Shown: positions 34,908 through 44,201, counted from the first letter of the stretch. The stretch: DNA of 64,000 bases from Nostoc sp. KVJ20 (GCF_001712795.1 NZ_KV757632.1:1-64000); one strand, 5' to 3'. Program-made: numbers and translations. The notes: generated by a model from the letters alone, not told the origin.

Positions 34908-35789
34908 TTAGTTAATCTCTTTTCTCAATAATTCTGGAATCTGAGAAGGGCGTTCAGCTACCGGAACTTCCGCTTCTTTTAAAGCAGCTAATTTACTTTG
35001 GGCTGTGCCAAAGTTAGAATCGCGTCCGATAACCGTTGCTAAAGTCCCGGTTTGACGCCAAGTTTTTCCTGGTGGTGCTTGTCGGCCGGCAATGTAGGCA
35101 ATTACTGGTTTATCAATTGCTTCAGTAATGTATCGGGCTGCTGCTTCTTCACTACCACCACCAGGTTGACCGACTAAAACGATCGCTTGTGTGGTTTCAT
35201 CCTCATCGAGAATTTGCAGCCATTGCAGAAATGAGGAACCAACGATCGCATCACTACCAATACTGACACTAATCGATTGTCCTAAACCTGCTTTTGTTAA
35301 TTCGTAGGCGATTTCGTAAGTAAGAGTACTGCTACGACTAACGATCCCCACAGAACCAGGGGTATAAAATTCACTAGGTTGAGTCCCTAAGAGAATTTTT
35401 CCGGGTACAATGATCCCCGGACTATTTGGCCCGACTACCAAAGTTTCACAGGCTTCGGCTTTGCGGAGTAATTGCACCATATCCAAAGGCGGCACGCCAG
35501 CGGTGATAATAATGATCTGGCGAATATTAGATGCGATCGCTTCTAATGCCGCATCTAAAACATCGTAAGGATCTACACAAATAATCGTCGTGTCAATTGC
35601 CCCAAATTGTCCTATTACTTCCTCTACTAAATCAAATACTGGCAGTCCATGCAATTCCTGTCCACCGCATCCAGGATTGACACCAGCTACTAAATTTGTG
35701 CCATAAGCTTTCATTTGAGCAACATGAGTGCTTGATATAAATTCACAAAAGCCTTGAATTAAGACTTTACTTTCTGGCGTTAGATTCAT
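34908..35789 (-). CDS. sucD: Succinyl-CoA synthetase alpha-like protein lacking the phosphohistidine
   Basis: CoA-binding Rossmann domain plus ligase domain, 293 residues, collinear with SucD (288 in E. coli). Conserved pieces: GTNLVAGVNPG, GPNSPGIIVPG and SRSSTLTYEIA. The active site differs. The E. coli segment MGHAGA holding phosphohistidine H246 aligns with WRQTGT, placing Q246 there. The E. coli GEIGG segment with E208, which contacts that histidine, aligns with GQPGG (Q208). A canonical phosphoryl-relay mechanism therefore looks impossible. The partner beta-like gene lies upstream on the same strand with a 437-bp gap. It may be a regulatory or altered-reaction paralogue. The symbol reflects homology only. 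Confidence 0.85.
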   Translation of the reverse strand: MNLTPESKVLIQGFCEFISSTHVAQMKAYGTNLVAGVNPGCGGQELHGLPVFDLVEEVIGQFGAIDTTIICVDPYDVLDAALEAIASNIRQIIIITAGVPPLDMVQLLRKAEACETLVVGPNSPGIIVPGKILLGTQPSEFYTPGSVGIVSRSSTLTYEIAYELTKAGLGQSISVSIGSDAIVGSSFLQWLQILDEDETTQAIVLVGQPGGGSEEAAARYITEAIDKPVIAYIAGRQAPPGKTWRQTGTLATVIGRDSNFGTAQSKLAALKEAEVPVAERPSQIPELLRKEIN

Positions 35790-36226
35790 AAAAAATTACC
35801 CTAGATTTTGGCAACCCAGTGCCTAAAAGCACTGGGAATAGAAACGACACTTTTACATTGTCGTATTGATTCAATTTTTACTGAAATTCCAAAAACTATT
35901 CTTGAGGTTGAGTGTTCCAAAAGTGGCAAAATCCGCCTCTAACTAGAGACTTCTTGCAGAAGTGGGTAAAGGGGAAGGTGGGGCCCCCTCTTGGGATAAG
36001 GGGTAGAGGGGAAAGGATGGAATTTTCCCTTTCCCTTTAACCTTTCCCCAACATCTTGCAAAAGTTACTTTTGCAAGATGTCTTAGGAATATTCAGTTTC
36101 AATGTACTATATAATTTAGTCCCAGGAAGCAAAGCTGTACTTGGTTTCAGCATCAAATTCAAAAATTTATGCCCTGCGGTAAAAATTATTAATTTTTGAT
36201 TTTTGAATTGGAAAAAATGACAGTTA
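35790..36226. other. Spacer between the sucC-like and sucD-like genes with hairpins and STRR
   Basis: From the sucC side: a 31-bp palindrome (36051-36081), a purine-rich STRR pair (about 35964-36050, AAAGGGGAAGG and CCCTTTCCCTTT arms) and, near the sucD start, CCCAGTGC...GCACTGGG (35815-35836). The large gap and hairpins suggest that the two genes are transcribed separately. Confidence 0.65.
36051..36081. terminator. 31-bp palindrome after the sucC-like gene
   Basis: ACATCTTGCAAAAGT and ACTTTTGCAAGATGT flank a single T. On the minus strand it lies 145 bases past the stop. No T-run, so terminator function is unproven. Confidence 0.45.
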
Positions 36227-37453
36227 CTACTTCTTATTAACCGTTGGTTTAGCAAGAAGAACCGCTGCCGCTACTGCCTCATCTAAATTTTCTACCACGA
36301 GGAGCGCATCAGTGTGGGTTTTTAGTGTTGCTAAATATTTTCTAGCAGCCTTAAATTCAGAACCAGCAAGACGGACAACCAAGGGTGTAAAATTTCGCTC
36401 TCGGCTATTTTTACTGCCATTAGAATGTACAACCTGTGATTGAAGTTCGCTATTTTCCTGCTGCACAAATCTGCCTATAACTTCAGTTACTTGTTCAATT
36501 TGAGGAATGCTACCTAGAAAGTTAATTAGTATTACTGGAATACTTTTGTCAGCCTCCAGGATTTTTAGACTTGTCTCCAAGCGATCGCGGAAGGTAGTTG
36601 GTGTAGTATCTGTAAGGAAAGCATGACGTAGATTCAAACAAACGCCTGGATTGCCACCAGCATTAGCCACTAAATCTAAAGTTGCCATCACTGAACCAGT
36701 ACCATTACCTAAAATACCGATTTTTCCGTGCATCTTTACACCATTCCAGCTGCCTAAAATACTGTTGATTTCAGTACTGCTATGACGACTGATAATTTTT
36801 GCTGCCATCTCGGCGAGATCGGGATGACGCTTGATCGCCCGTTCGTTGACCCTGACTTTACCATTAAGAGCCATAACTTGACTAGTAGCACTGACTGCCA
36901 AGGGATTAATTTCGACTAAATCCAGGTCTTTTTGCACAAATAAGTGGTACATCTTCTCCACAACGCTGCTTACCGACTGCATTAGCGTTCCTTGCAAACC
37001 CATTTTTAAAGCCAATCGTCGCGCATAAAATGGCGAGAATTCCTGTTCCACGACAACATGCTGCATTCTTTCCCCAGCGGATTCCCAATCAATATCTGCT
37101 TCTTTGCAACCTAAAAGTACTGGTCGGCAGACAGCGGTATCTAAAACTACTGCGAGATAAAATTCTTGGTTGGCGTCGTATTTAGATTCTGCCAGCACAA
37201 CTTCCGGCAATTCGCCCCATATTGGTAAACTAAAGATATTTTGAGCAGCTGCGATCGCATCGATAGTCGTTTGGGCAAACCTGACTCCACCTGCTTTTGC
37301 CCGTTCTGCACCGTGTACTTGAGATTTCAGTACAATTGGGAAGCGAATTTTTAAACGTTTCAAATCTGTAGGATGATCAATTCGTTGCGAAGGCAATACC
37401 GGAATGCCTATTTTCCCAAACCATTCTTTAACTTGGTACTCTAATAAATCCAT
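36227..37453 (-). CDS. sucC: Succinyl-CoA synthetase beta-like protein (ATP-grasp)
   Basis: A 408-residue protein collinear with SucC: an N-terminal ATP-grasp domain (LLEYQVKEWFGKIGIPV, KSQVHGAERAKAGGV, DLDLVEINPLAV for metal binding) and a C-terminal CoA-ligase domain. The latter is diverged: the usual NFLDVGGGA is replaced by a sequence around VCLNLRHAFL, and VNGAGLAMGTMD by GNGTGSVMATLD. A 15-20 residue polar insertion (around NGSKNSRERN) is near the C-terminus. It pairs with the alpha-like gene downstream, which lacks the catalytic histidine. ATG start at 37453. Confidence 0.85.
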   Translation of the reverse strand: MDLLEYQVKEWFGKIGIPVLPSQRIDHPTDLKRLKIRFPIVLKSQVHGAERAKAGGVRFAQTTIDAIAAAQNIFSLPIWGELPEVVLAESKYDANQEFYLAVVLDTAVCRPVLLGCKEADIDWESAGERMQHVVVEQEFSPFYARRLALKMGLQGTLMQSVSSVVEKMYHLFVQKDLDLVEINPLAVSATSQVMALNGKVRVNERAIKRHPDLAEMAAKIISRHSSTEINSILGSWNGVKMHGKIGILGNGTGSVMATLDLVANAGGNPGVCLNLRHAFLTDTTPTTFRDRLETSLKILEADKSIPVILINFLGSIPQIEQVTEVIGRFVQQENSELQSQVVHSNGSKNSRERNFTPLVVRLAGSEFKAARKYLATLKTHTDALLVVENLDEAVAAAVLLAKPTVNKK

Positions 37454-38103
37454 TGATACACCTTAGTATTGACACTTTCCAAGCTTTTGGTTATTGCTGT
37501 CTTAATATTTTGCAGCACCTTTATTACATAATTAAGCTTTTGGCAGCTATAAAAACTTATTTTTCACGGATCAACTTTATCGAATTCAGCAAATTAGATA
37601 CATTAATTTCGATAGCTAACCTGTTTGTGCCAGAGCCACAACACTTAATTAATCTCTTCAGTAGGTTTCCCAGCATAGAAGATAACTAGCATTTCTGTCA
37701 AAACCCTCTGACATAGCATCATTTCCTTAACCTCTGGATAATTTGGTCACAACTGCTCTGCAACTAGAATTTTGCAAAGCAGTAGCTTCTGTGAATTTTA
37801 TTATCGCGAAATAATGCAGTGAGAATACTCAAAAATTCTATTATTCCCATTTTTTATTTGTAATTTATATCTGAAGACAGATTATTTAATTTTGCATCTA
37901 GCGCTATGAAAATGTAGCGACGCAAACAATAACTGCTTTTTTTATTTTTGGTGAAAAGTCAGAATTTGTGTTAGAAAGTTGGTCGTTCAGATTTTCAGGC
38001 TGTGGTTGGTTAAACTGTGCATTTGCATTCAACAAACCGAGAAAGTTCGTTTCATCCTCTTAAAAATAATCAAAACAATATAGAAATTCAGCGGGAAAGC
38101 TCT
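37454..38103. other. Intergenic region, no gene seen
   Basis: AT-rich divergent spacer of 650 bp between the sucC-like gene and the next gene. Frames within it are AT-driven and lack ribosome sites. No repeat element was recognised. Confidence 0.55.
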
Positions 38104-39873
38104 ATGAAAGTAGCAGTCCAGCAGGAAGATTTACAGCTTTTAGCCAAAACTTTGCAGGAACAATTACTTGTAGAAGTCTCAACGGCTGAAGTCTTCGAGG
38201 TTAAGTGTGCCGTCAATAAAGACGAGTTAATGATTTTAACGCAACATGCATCAGATGTAATAGTTGATGCTCAACTAATTTTTGCAGTCATTGAAGAAGT
38301 ACTTCAGTCTTTAGCACCCCGCAAAGAGCAGCGAGTGCAATGTTTCCTCAGAGTTTTTGGTGAACAACTCCCTTATGCCAAATGTTTCGTGGCTCTGAAG
38401 CAGACGGAGGAATGGGGGGATAGGGAGATGGGGAGATGGGGAGATGGGGGAGCAGGAGAAGATGAGGAAGCAATATCTTATTCATCCTCATCGGCTCTGA
38501 CATATTTTCCATCAATTGATGAGACTGATGAAGAAGAACTGTTTGATCCGTTTGCAGATGTGCCGAATTTGTCGGCTTCAAAGCCAGGATTCCAAGTCAA
38601 ACCTGTACTACTGGGTGCAGTGTTGGTGGGAATTGTCGTTTTAGGTAGTGGTACTTACTTGTTGACTCGCCCTTGTGTGATGTCTGAGTGTAAAGAAATA
38701 CAAAATGCTGCACAATTAAAAACAAAATCTCCGCAACTGATGCGCCGCGCCAAGTCTGAAAAAGAATTAGTAGTTATACAACAGCAACTTGCAGCAGCCA
38801 GTACAGCCCTGAATGTAATTCCTAGTTGGTCGCCCCGTCACCAGATGTCAGAAGAACTAAAAGTAAGTTTTTCTGGGCGGTCAGAAAAAATCAACCAGGT
38901 GGTCAAGGCTTTGCAGACAGCATCTTTGGCGATACAAAAAGTTCAAACTCCTGCATCTAGTCTAGAGGAATTACAAGCTAGGCAACACTTATGGCGACAG
39001 GCTATAGCGCCACTAGAAGCTATAAGTTCCAGTAGTGAACTCTATGGATTGGTGCAGGGTAAATTACTTAATTATCGTGTCCGTTTGCACGCTGTAAATC
39101 AGCAAATAGCTACTGAGGAAAAATGGCTGAAAAAAATAACAGCAGCAAAAGCTGTTGCTGTTGCAGCCGAAAGGCGGGAAGCTACTGCTAAATCTTTGAA
39201 TGATTGGCAAAAGGTGCAGTCTACTTGGCTGGTGGTAGTTAATACCTTGAATACCATTCCCCGGACTAGTGCTGGATACCAAGATGCCCAAAAGCTGATG
39301 GTAGATTATAAACCTAAGTTAGTAGTAGCACGCGATCGCGCTACTAAAGAACGATTAGCTGTTAAAAGCTACCAACAAGCCCTTAGCACCGCCAACCAAG
39401 CCAAAGTATATCAGCAACAAAACCAATGGCAAGCTGCGGCGACATACTGGGATCAGGCTTTGCAAACTGCTAAACAGATTTCGGAAGATAGCTTGTACTA
39501 CACTCAGGCTCAGTCTCTCATCGAACCCTACTCAGCAGCCCTCAAACAAGCACAAGAAAAAGTACAAGTTGTTAGTAGTTTGCAACAAACCCGCACTGAT
39601 TTAGATAAAACCTGTATTAATGGAATTCGGATTTGCACTTTTAGCATGGACAATGCAGGAATTATTGTCCGGCTAACCCCTGAATATGACCAAATCAGGC
39701 AAAATAACTTGGCTAATCCTTATTCTGAGAACTCGGATACTGCTGTTGACGTTACCAATCACTTGCAAATCTTACGGGAAGCCTTAGCTGTAATTAGTGA
39801 CAATGCTAATGTGTCCCTTTTTCTCTATGATTCTCAAGGTCAGGTAATCTATACACGGACTTTAGGCGGGTAA
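38104..39873 (+). CDS. Membrane-anchored helical protein with STRR insert
   Basis: I do not recognise the family. From ATG 38104 (preceded by GCGGGAAAG) the protein has 589 residues: an N-terminal domain of about 95 residues (DLQLLAKTLQEQLL, VQCFLRVFGEQL), an STRR-coded Gly/Asp/Glu segment (about 100-119), an acidic linker, a transmembrane helix (about 170-192), and a long extracytoplasmic part that is mostly coiled coil or helical repeats (SLEELQARQHLW, NQWQAAATYWDQAL). The final 80 residues form a small domain ending YDSQGQVIYTRTLGG. Similar layouts occur in cyanobacterial hypothetical proteins. A GTG 29 codons upstream (38017) is an alternative start. Confidence 0.75.
   Translation: MKVAVQQEDLQLLAKTLQEQLLVEVSTAEVFEVKCAVNKDELMILTQHASDVIVDAQLIFAVIEEVLQSLAPRKEQRVQCFLRVFGEQLPYAKCFVALKQTEEWGDREMGRWGDGGAGEDEEAISYSSSSALTYFPSIDETDEEELFDPFADVPNLSASKPGFQVKPVLLGAVLVGIVVLGSGTYLLTRPCVMSECKEIQNAAQLKTKSPQLMRRAKSEKELVVIQQQLAAASTALNVIPSWSPRHQMSEELKVSFSGRSEKINQVVKALQTASLAIQKVQTPASSLEELQARQHLWRQAIAPLEAISSSSELYGLVQGKLLNYRVRLHAVNQQIATEEKWLKKITAAKAVAVAAERREATAKSLNDWQKVQSTWLVVVNTLNTIPRTSAGYQDAQKLMVDYKPKLVVARDRATKERLAVKSYQQALSTANQAKVYQQQNQWQAAATYWDQALQTAKQISEDSLYYTQAQSLIEPYSAALKQAQEKVQVVSSLQQTRTDLDKTCINGIRICTFSMDNAGIIVRLTPEYDQIRQNNLANPYSENSDTAVDVTNHLQILREALAVISDNANVSLFLYDSQGQVIYTRTLGG
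38403..38458. repeat. STRR block inserted in frame in the 589-residue membrane protein
   Basis: Four AGATGGGG-like units (GGGGAGAT) with flanking G-rich variants. It codes for WGDREMGRWGDGGAGED and keeps the frame. Confidence 0.75.
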
Positions 39874-40380
39874 GTAAAAAAATTAGGAATTAGGAGTGAG
39901 GAGTTAGGAATAGATTATGACCTTGATATAAGCGATCGCTCCTTCTGCTCAAATCAGGTGTAGTGCGTTGGCGTAGCCCGTCGTAGACATCGCTTTTTTG
40001 CTATGAATTTCACAAGAAGCGATCGCTTCTTGTACTCAACTCAGATGTCCGTACATTGACGTAGCCCACCGTTCGCGTAGTGTTCGCCTACTCAATCCTC
40101 TTGAGTGAACATCGGTCAGTAGCCAGATTCATCAACGCTTTAAAGAAATCCGGCAGAAATATATGAAGTTTTGTTACGTAATGCGTAATTATAACTAGCC
40201 AAGCTGAAGTAATAATTATGGGAGTTCGCAAGAGCTTTAGAAACCGAATGCTTTCGTGCCACTCTAGACTCTGTATCCTTAATTCTTTCGTTGCCAAACT
40301 GTACTAATCAAATTCACGTTAATTTAGTACATCACAAAATAAGTTTACACATTTACCACTCTGCAAGGAGAGCAAAATTT
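39874..40380. other. Intergenic region with dispersed motifs
   Basis: Starts with GGAATTAGGAGTGAGGAGTTAGG (in part 39882-39905), followed by two HIP1-containing copies of a GCGTTGGCGTAGCCCG...CATCGC motif (39964-39992, 40055-40085). No gene was seen before the AAGGAGAG ribosome site at 40364. Confidence 0.55.
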
Positions 40381-40716
40381 ATGGATTCTCAAACAGTACA
40401 GCCAATAGTTATAAATGCTCAAACATTACAGCAATTAGAAGACGAGATTAAAAACGAATTGAGTAATATTCTAAAGAACTCTAATTTTGGCGAAGTACTC
40501 GAAAAATATGGCATATCAGGACAAAATATTTTAAAAGTTCAGTGCTTACTCGATTTCACTCAAATCGAGGTTAGTGATGCTGATGATAATCAGCAAGCCA
40601 AGAGTTTTTTGCAAACAATTAAAGAACAAAAACCAACGGTTCAAACACTTTCTATAGGCGGATTTTGTAAACCTTGCCCAGTCCCCGGCTATCCTAGTGG
40701 CTGTTGGGTAAATTAA
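40381..40716 (+). CDS. Small protein with Cys-rich tail, RiPP-precursor-like
   Basis: A 111-residue protein starting at ATG 40381, behind AAGGAGAG nine bases upstream. The first 90 residues are acidic and helical (LQQLEDEIKNEL, VLEKYGISGQNIL), with a LLDFTQIEVSD strand and a second helix. A Gly-Gly at 93-94 is followed by a 17-residue tail FCKPCPVPGYPSGCWVN with three cysteines, prolines and an aromatic end. This leader/GG/core layout resembles precursors of ribosomally made, modified peptides. No modifying enzyme or peptidase-transporter gene is within the window. An exported metal- or partner-binding tail is the alternative. The family was not recognised. Confidence 0.7.
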   Translation: MDSQTVQPIVINAQTLQQLEDEIKNELSNILKNSNFGEVLEKYGISGQNILKVQCLLDFTQIEVSDADDNQQAKSFLQTIKEQKPTVQTLSIGGFCKPCPVPGYPSGCWVN

Positions 40717-41127
40717 ATACAAGTAAACTATCATCTAGTCATACTGGTCATTCTAAGGAAATAAGAGAATTGTCACAACCAGTTTTGCAACAGTAAATAA
40801 TGCAGGGGTGTTTCATTCTTTCAAAGCCTAACTCTCTTTAAGTCTGTCAGGCGTTAAGAAGAATGAAACATCTTTAGTAAAGAATACTAATCTAATTGTG
40901 ACAGTGGAACTCTTACCTAATACTTGGCTATTTCAAGATTTCTACTGCTAAATACTAACTACTAATATTACTCATCCAGCTAGCAAGAGCTTATCCAGTT
41001 ATATGAAATTACTGATTTATTGACTTATTAGCTAAGTACAGAGTTCATTTTGCCTGATTATTAGTTTTAATAAGTAATCGGCAATACTTTACTAATAAAC
41101 CATTATTTAGAAGGTGCAAATTTTGTT
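40717..41127. other. Intergenic region with a long stem
   Basis: GTTTCATTCTT (40810-40820) pairs with AAGAATGAAAC (40859-40869) around a 38-base loop, 90 bases after the small Cys-tail gene. The remainder is AT-rich without genes. Confidence 0.6.
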
Positions 41128-43599
41128 ATGACTCAAAACAGCAGCCTTTGGTGCTGGCAGTTAAGTCTAATAAGTTCTTTAGCAGTTACTGGAACATTCG
41201 CTTTATCTGAGTACTGTGCTGTGGCACAGATTAAAGAGGATAGCACTCTTGGAACTAACAATTCAATCGTTACACCTATCCTGATTAATGGTCAACAGAC
41301 TGATCAGATTGATGGTGGAGCAACTCTTGGTACAAACTTGTTCCACAGTTTTGAACAGTTTTCTGTTCTTACTGGCAATACAGCCTATTTTAACAATGCG
41401 GCAAATATTGATAACGTCATTACTCGTGTAACGGGCAAGTCTATTTCTAATATTGATGGCATACTTCGAGCTAATGGTACAGCCAACCTCTTTCTAATTA
41501 ATCCCAACGGGATTATTTTTGGGCCCAATGCTTCTTTAAACATCGGCGGTTCATTCGTGGCAAGTACGGCGAGTAGTCTGAGCTTTACCGATGGTACTAA
41601 ATTTAGCGCTACAGATCCCCAAACCACACCTCTTTTGACAGTCAGTGTTCCCGTTGGCTTACAATTTGGAGATACATCAGGAACCATTCGCAATCAATCC
41701 CAAGCAAGTCCAGGTGGGACAATCAATTACTTGGAAGCGCCTGTTGGTCTACAGGTGCAGCCAGGTAAAACCTTAGCACTTGTAGGCAGTAATCTAGTGC
41801 TGGAGGGAGGAAATTTAACAGCAAAAGGAGGACGAATAGAGCTAGGAAGTGTTGCTCTTAATAGTCTGGTTCAAATAAAGCAAACAGATCAAGGTTGGGA
41901 CTTGGGATACGAAAGTGTAAAAAATTTTCAGGACATCCAACTAATTTCGCGAACTGAAATTCCTTCTTATGTAGATGTCAGTGGCGAGGGTGGAGGAAAT
42001 ATTCTGTTGCAAGGTAGACGTATCCTGTTAACTGGTTCTTCACAGATTTTAGCTAATAGCCTGAGCGGGCAACTAGCAACAAACTTGACAGTTACTGCCT
42101 CAGATACTGTAGAGTTAATCGGCCCTGGTACACCTTTGATCGTTGGGACTTTTAGTGGAGGAAGCGCTGGAAACTTAACGATCAACACTAGGAAGTTGAT
42201 TGTCAGCAATGGAGCACAAGTGTTTCTTGATAATTCTGTCTCCGATTCAGTGGCACAATTGACCGTAAACGCTTCAGATTCGGTCGAACTAATCGGTGGT
42301 TTCTCTTTTCCAAGTTCTGCTTCACCAGTTGGTAATTTTATATTTAGCGGATTGTCTAGCGCAACTTATGATGTGGGAAATGCTGGTAACATCACGATTA
42401 ATACTCGGAGGCTAAGTATTCAGGAAGGGGCAGAGTTGTCAACACGGTCTGACGGACAATTTCTATTTGCTGAGAACCAATTTAAACCCGCTACGGGACA
42501 AGGAGGAAATTTGACTGTGAACGCCTCCGAGTATATAGAATTAACCGGAACCTCTCCAAATGGTTCTAAACCCAGTAGCTTGTCTGCTTCAACTACAGGT
42601 ACTGGATCTGCTGGCAATTTAGATATCACAACGGGGCTATTAATTGTCCGCAATGGGGCTGCAATAAATGTAAGTAGTGAAGCTCGAAAGGGTGTCAACT
42701 ATCAAGGGGGTGTACCAAATTTAGGGAAAGCAGGGGCACTTAATATAACCGCTCACTCCATCCTGCTTGACAATAAAGGAAAACTCACATCTAATAGTGA
42801 GTCAGGTAGGGGCGGGGACATTGAGCTACAGCTGCGCGACTTATTACTGATGCGCCGCAACAGCCAAATATCCACTAATGCAGGGGGTGATGGAAATGGC
42901 GGTAATATCACCATCAAAGCACCTAATGGCTTCCTTGTCGCCGCTCCCTTTGGAAATAGCGATATCACTGCCAACGCCGTCTCTGGCTCTGGTGGTAAAA
43001 TCACAATCACCGCGAAAAACATCTTTGGATTTGTGCCCCGCACTCGTGCAAATGTAGAAAGGCTTGATCCAAAGGAAATAAACCCCAATAACCTGCGAAC
43101 AAGTGACATCACCGCATTTTCTCAGCAAAACCCTTCATTAAATGGCACTGTACAAATCAACTCACCAGATGTTGACCCCAGTAAGGGATTAGTGGAATTA
43201 CCCGTAAATCTGGTTGATGGTTCGCAGCAAATTGCTGCTGATTGTGATTCTGGTGGAAAAATAGCCAGAAGTTCATTTATTGCTACTGGGCGTGGAGGAT
43301 TAGTAGCCGATCCCACGCAGCCATTGATAGCTGAGGATGCAGTGCTGGCAGATTGGATCACACTCTCTCCAGAGAGTCAGAAACGTGCTAGCGGTATTCA
43401 GAAAAAAGCGGTTGTTCAGGCGCAGCGAAACACAGAAGAAAAATCACAGAAAGCTAATTCTGTCAATGAACCTACTCAAATTGTAGAAGCCCAAGGGTGG
43501 GTTACAGATGCCAATGGTAATGTCGTTCTGGTTGCTCAAGTACCCACTGCATCGCCCCATAACTCCTCGCTCACCGCTACATCTTGCGCTGCTAATTAG
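41128..43599 (+). CDS. TpsA-type filamentous haemagglutinin exoprotein
   Basis: An 823-residue secreted protein. A signal peptide (to about residue 35, ending AVAQ) is followed by a two-partner-secretion domain (about 36-280) with the hallmark NPNGI in LINPNGIIFGP and GGSFVAST, then repetitive beta-helix sequence (GNLTINTRKL, GNLTVNAS units). Such proteins are carried across the outer membrane by a TpsB porin and act in surface adhesion or contact functions. No TpsB/ShlB gene is present in the window. The C-terminus (QGWVTDANGNVVLVAQ) is typical of cyanobacterial members. Function beyond secretion class is unknown. Confidence 0.9.
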   Translation: MTQNSSLWCWQLSLISSLAVTGTFALSEYCAVAQIKEDSTLGTNNSIVTPILINGQQTDQIDGGATLGTNLFHSFEQFSVLTGNTAYFNNAANIDNVITRVTGKSISNIDGILRANGTANLFLINPNGIIFGPNASLNIGGSFVASTASSLSFTDGTKFSATDPQTTPLLTVSVPVGLQFGDTSGTIRNQSQASPGGTINYLEAPVGLQVQPGKTLALVGSNLVLEGGNLTAKGGRIELGSVALNSLVQIKQTDQGWDLGYESVKNFQDIQLISRTEIPSYVDVSGEGGGNILLQGRRILLTGSSQILANSLSGQLATNLTVTASDTVELIGPGTPLIVGTFSGGSAGNLTINTRKLIVSNGAQVFLDNSVSDSVAQLTVNASDSVELIGGFSFPSSASPVGNFIFSGLSSATYDVGNAGNITINTRRLSIQEGAELSTRSDGQFLFAENQFKPATGQGGNLTVNASEYIELTGTSPNGSKPSSLSASTTGTGSAGNLDITTGLLIVRNGAAINVSSEARKGVNYQGGVPNLGKAGALNITAHSILLDNKGKLTSNSESGRGGDIELQLRDLLLMRRNSQISTNAGGDGNGGNITIKAPNGFLVAAPFGNSDITANAVSGSGGKITITAKNIFGFVPRTRANVERLDPKEINPNNLRTSDITAFSQQNPSLNGTVQINSPDVDPSKGLVELPVNLVDGSQQIAADCDSGGKIARSSFIATGRGGLVADPTQPLIAEDAVLADWITLSPESQKRASGIQKKAVVQAQRNTEEKSQKANSVNEPTQIVEAQGWVTDANGNVVLVAQVPTASPHNSSLTATSCAAN

Positions 43600-43674
43600 A
43601 AGATGAACAGTCAACTTATACCAATTCGCAATTACGCTCCTGCGTCGCTAACACAATTCGCAATTAAGAAACTT

Positions 43675-43777
43675 ATACCAATTTAATTAATGATTGCAAC
43701 ACATCCTTGGCTAAAGACGCGATTCATCGCGTCTCTACAGATGGTCTATTTGTCGCATTCTTTTTTCAAATTGGTAT
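43675..43777. mobile_element. 103-bp MITE-like element, copy 1
   Basis: Terminal inverted repeats ATACCAATTT and AAATTGGTAT are perfect over ten bases. An internal hairpin AGACGCGATTCATCGCGTCT lies in the centre. The element is nearly identical over its length to 52880-52982. TTA borders the inner TACC...GGTA on both sides, as a short target duplication would. Confidence 0.8.
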
Positions 43778-43830
43778 TAGGGACTTCCAAATAAAAAAAC
43801 ATCCCAAATTTTCTTGTAGGATGGGCATCT

Positions 43831-43995
43831 TGTCACTGGTGTCAACTTAACGCGAAACCGCACGTCCGCCAGGGATTGTAAATCCCTGTCTCATAGCTAA
43901 AGTCCTCTGAAGAGGACTTCATAGCGCAAAAATTTTCAGTCTACTTCAGTAGACTTGAGCAATTAGTCAGGGATTTACAATCCCTGGCGGGTGAA
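43831..43995. repeat. 165-bp multi-hairpin repeat, copy A
   Basis: Contains CGCCAGGGATTGTAAATCCCTG near the left and its inverted counterpart at the right, with two internal hairpins: AAGTCCTCT/AGAGGACTT and AGTCTACT/AGTAGACT. The reverse complement closely matches 50115-50279. Confidence 0.85.
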
Positions 43996-44040
43996 TTTTC
44001 CTGATTTACATTTGTTTCCTCATTTTGGAGAATTGGTATT

Positions 44041-44165
44041 ATAGCCAAGGCGAATTTCAATTCGCGGCTACACAAACGAAGTCTGTATCCGCGGACTAAG
44101 GGGAAATTGAGGGTTTGAAACCCACGGAGGTGGGTTTTGTCGGTGTAGACGGGGTTTCTAACCGC
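44041..44165. repeat. Dispersed element with CCCACGGAGGTGGG core
   Basis: GCGAATTTCAATTCGC, TCCGCGGACTAAGG and TTTGAAACCCACGGAGGTGGG occur in order. An opposite-orientation diverged copy is at 6510-6610. Confidence 0.6.
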
Positions 44166-44201
44166 CCTTTTGACTTCGCGGCCATGCGCGATGCCTATTC
44201 C

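Larger units (their letters stand above)
43600..44201. other. Intergenic repeat cluster
   Basis: Four elements in 600 bp: an AATTACG-type fragment (43622-43665), a MITE-like element (43675-43777), a 165-bp multi-hairpin repeat (43831-43995) and a dispersed element with the CCCACGGAGGTGGG core (44041-44165). No coding sequence was seen. Confidence 0.75.

Noticed and set aside
37453..37689. Frame divergent from the sucC-like gene
   Set aside because: Begins inside the other gene's start codon with TTG, has no ribosome site and has AT-driven residues.
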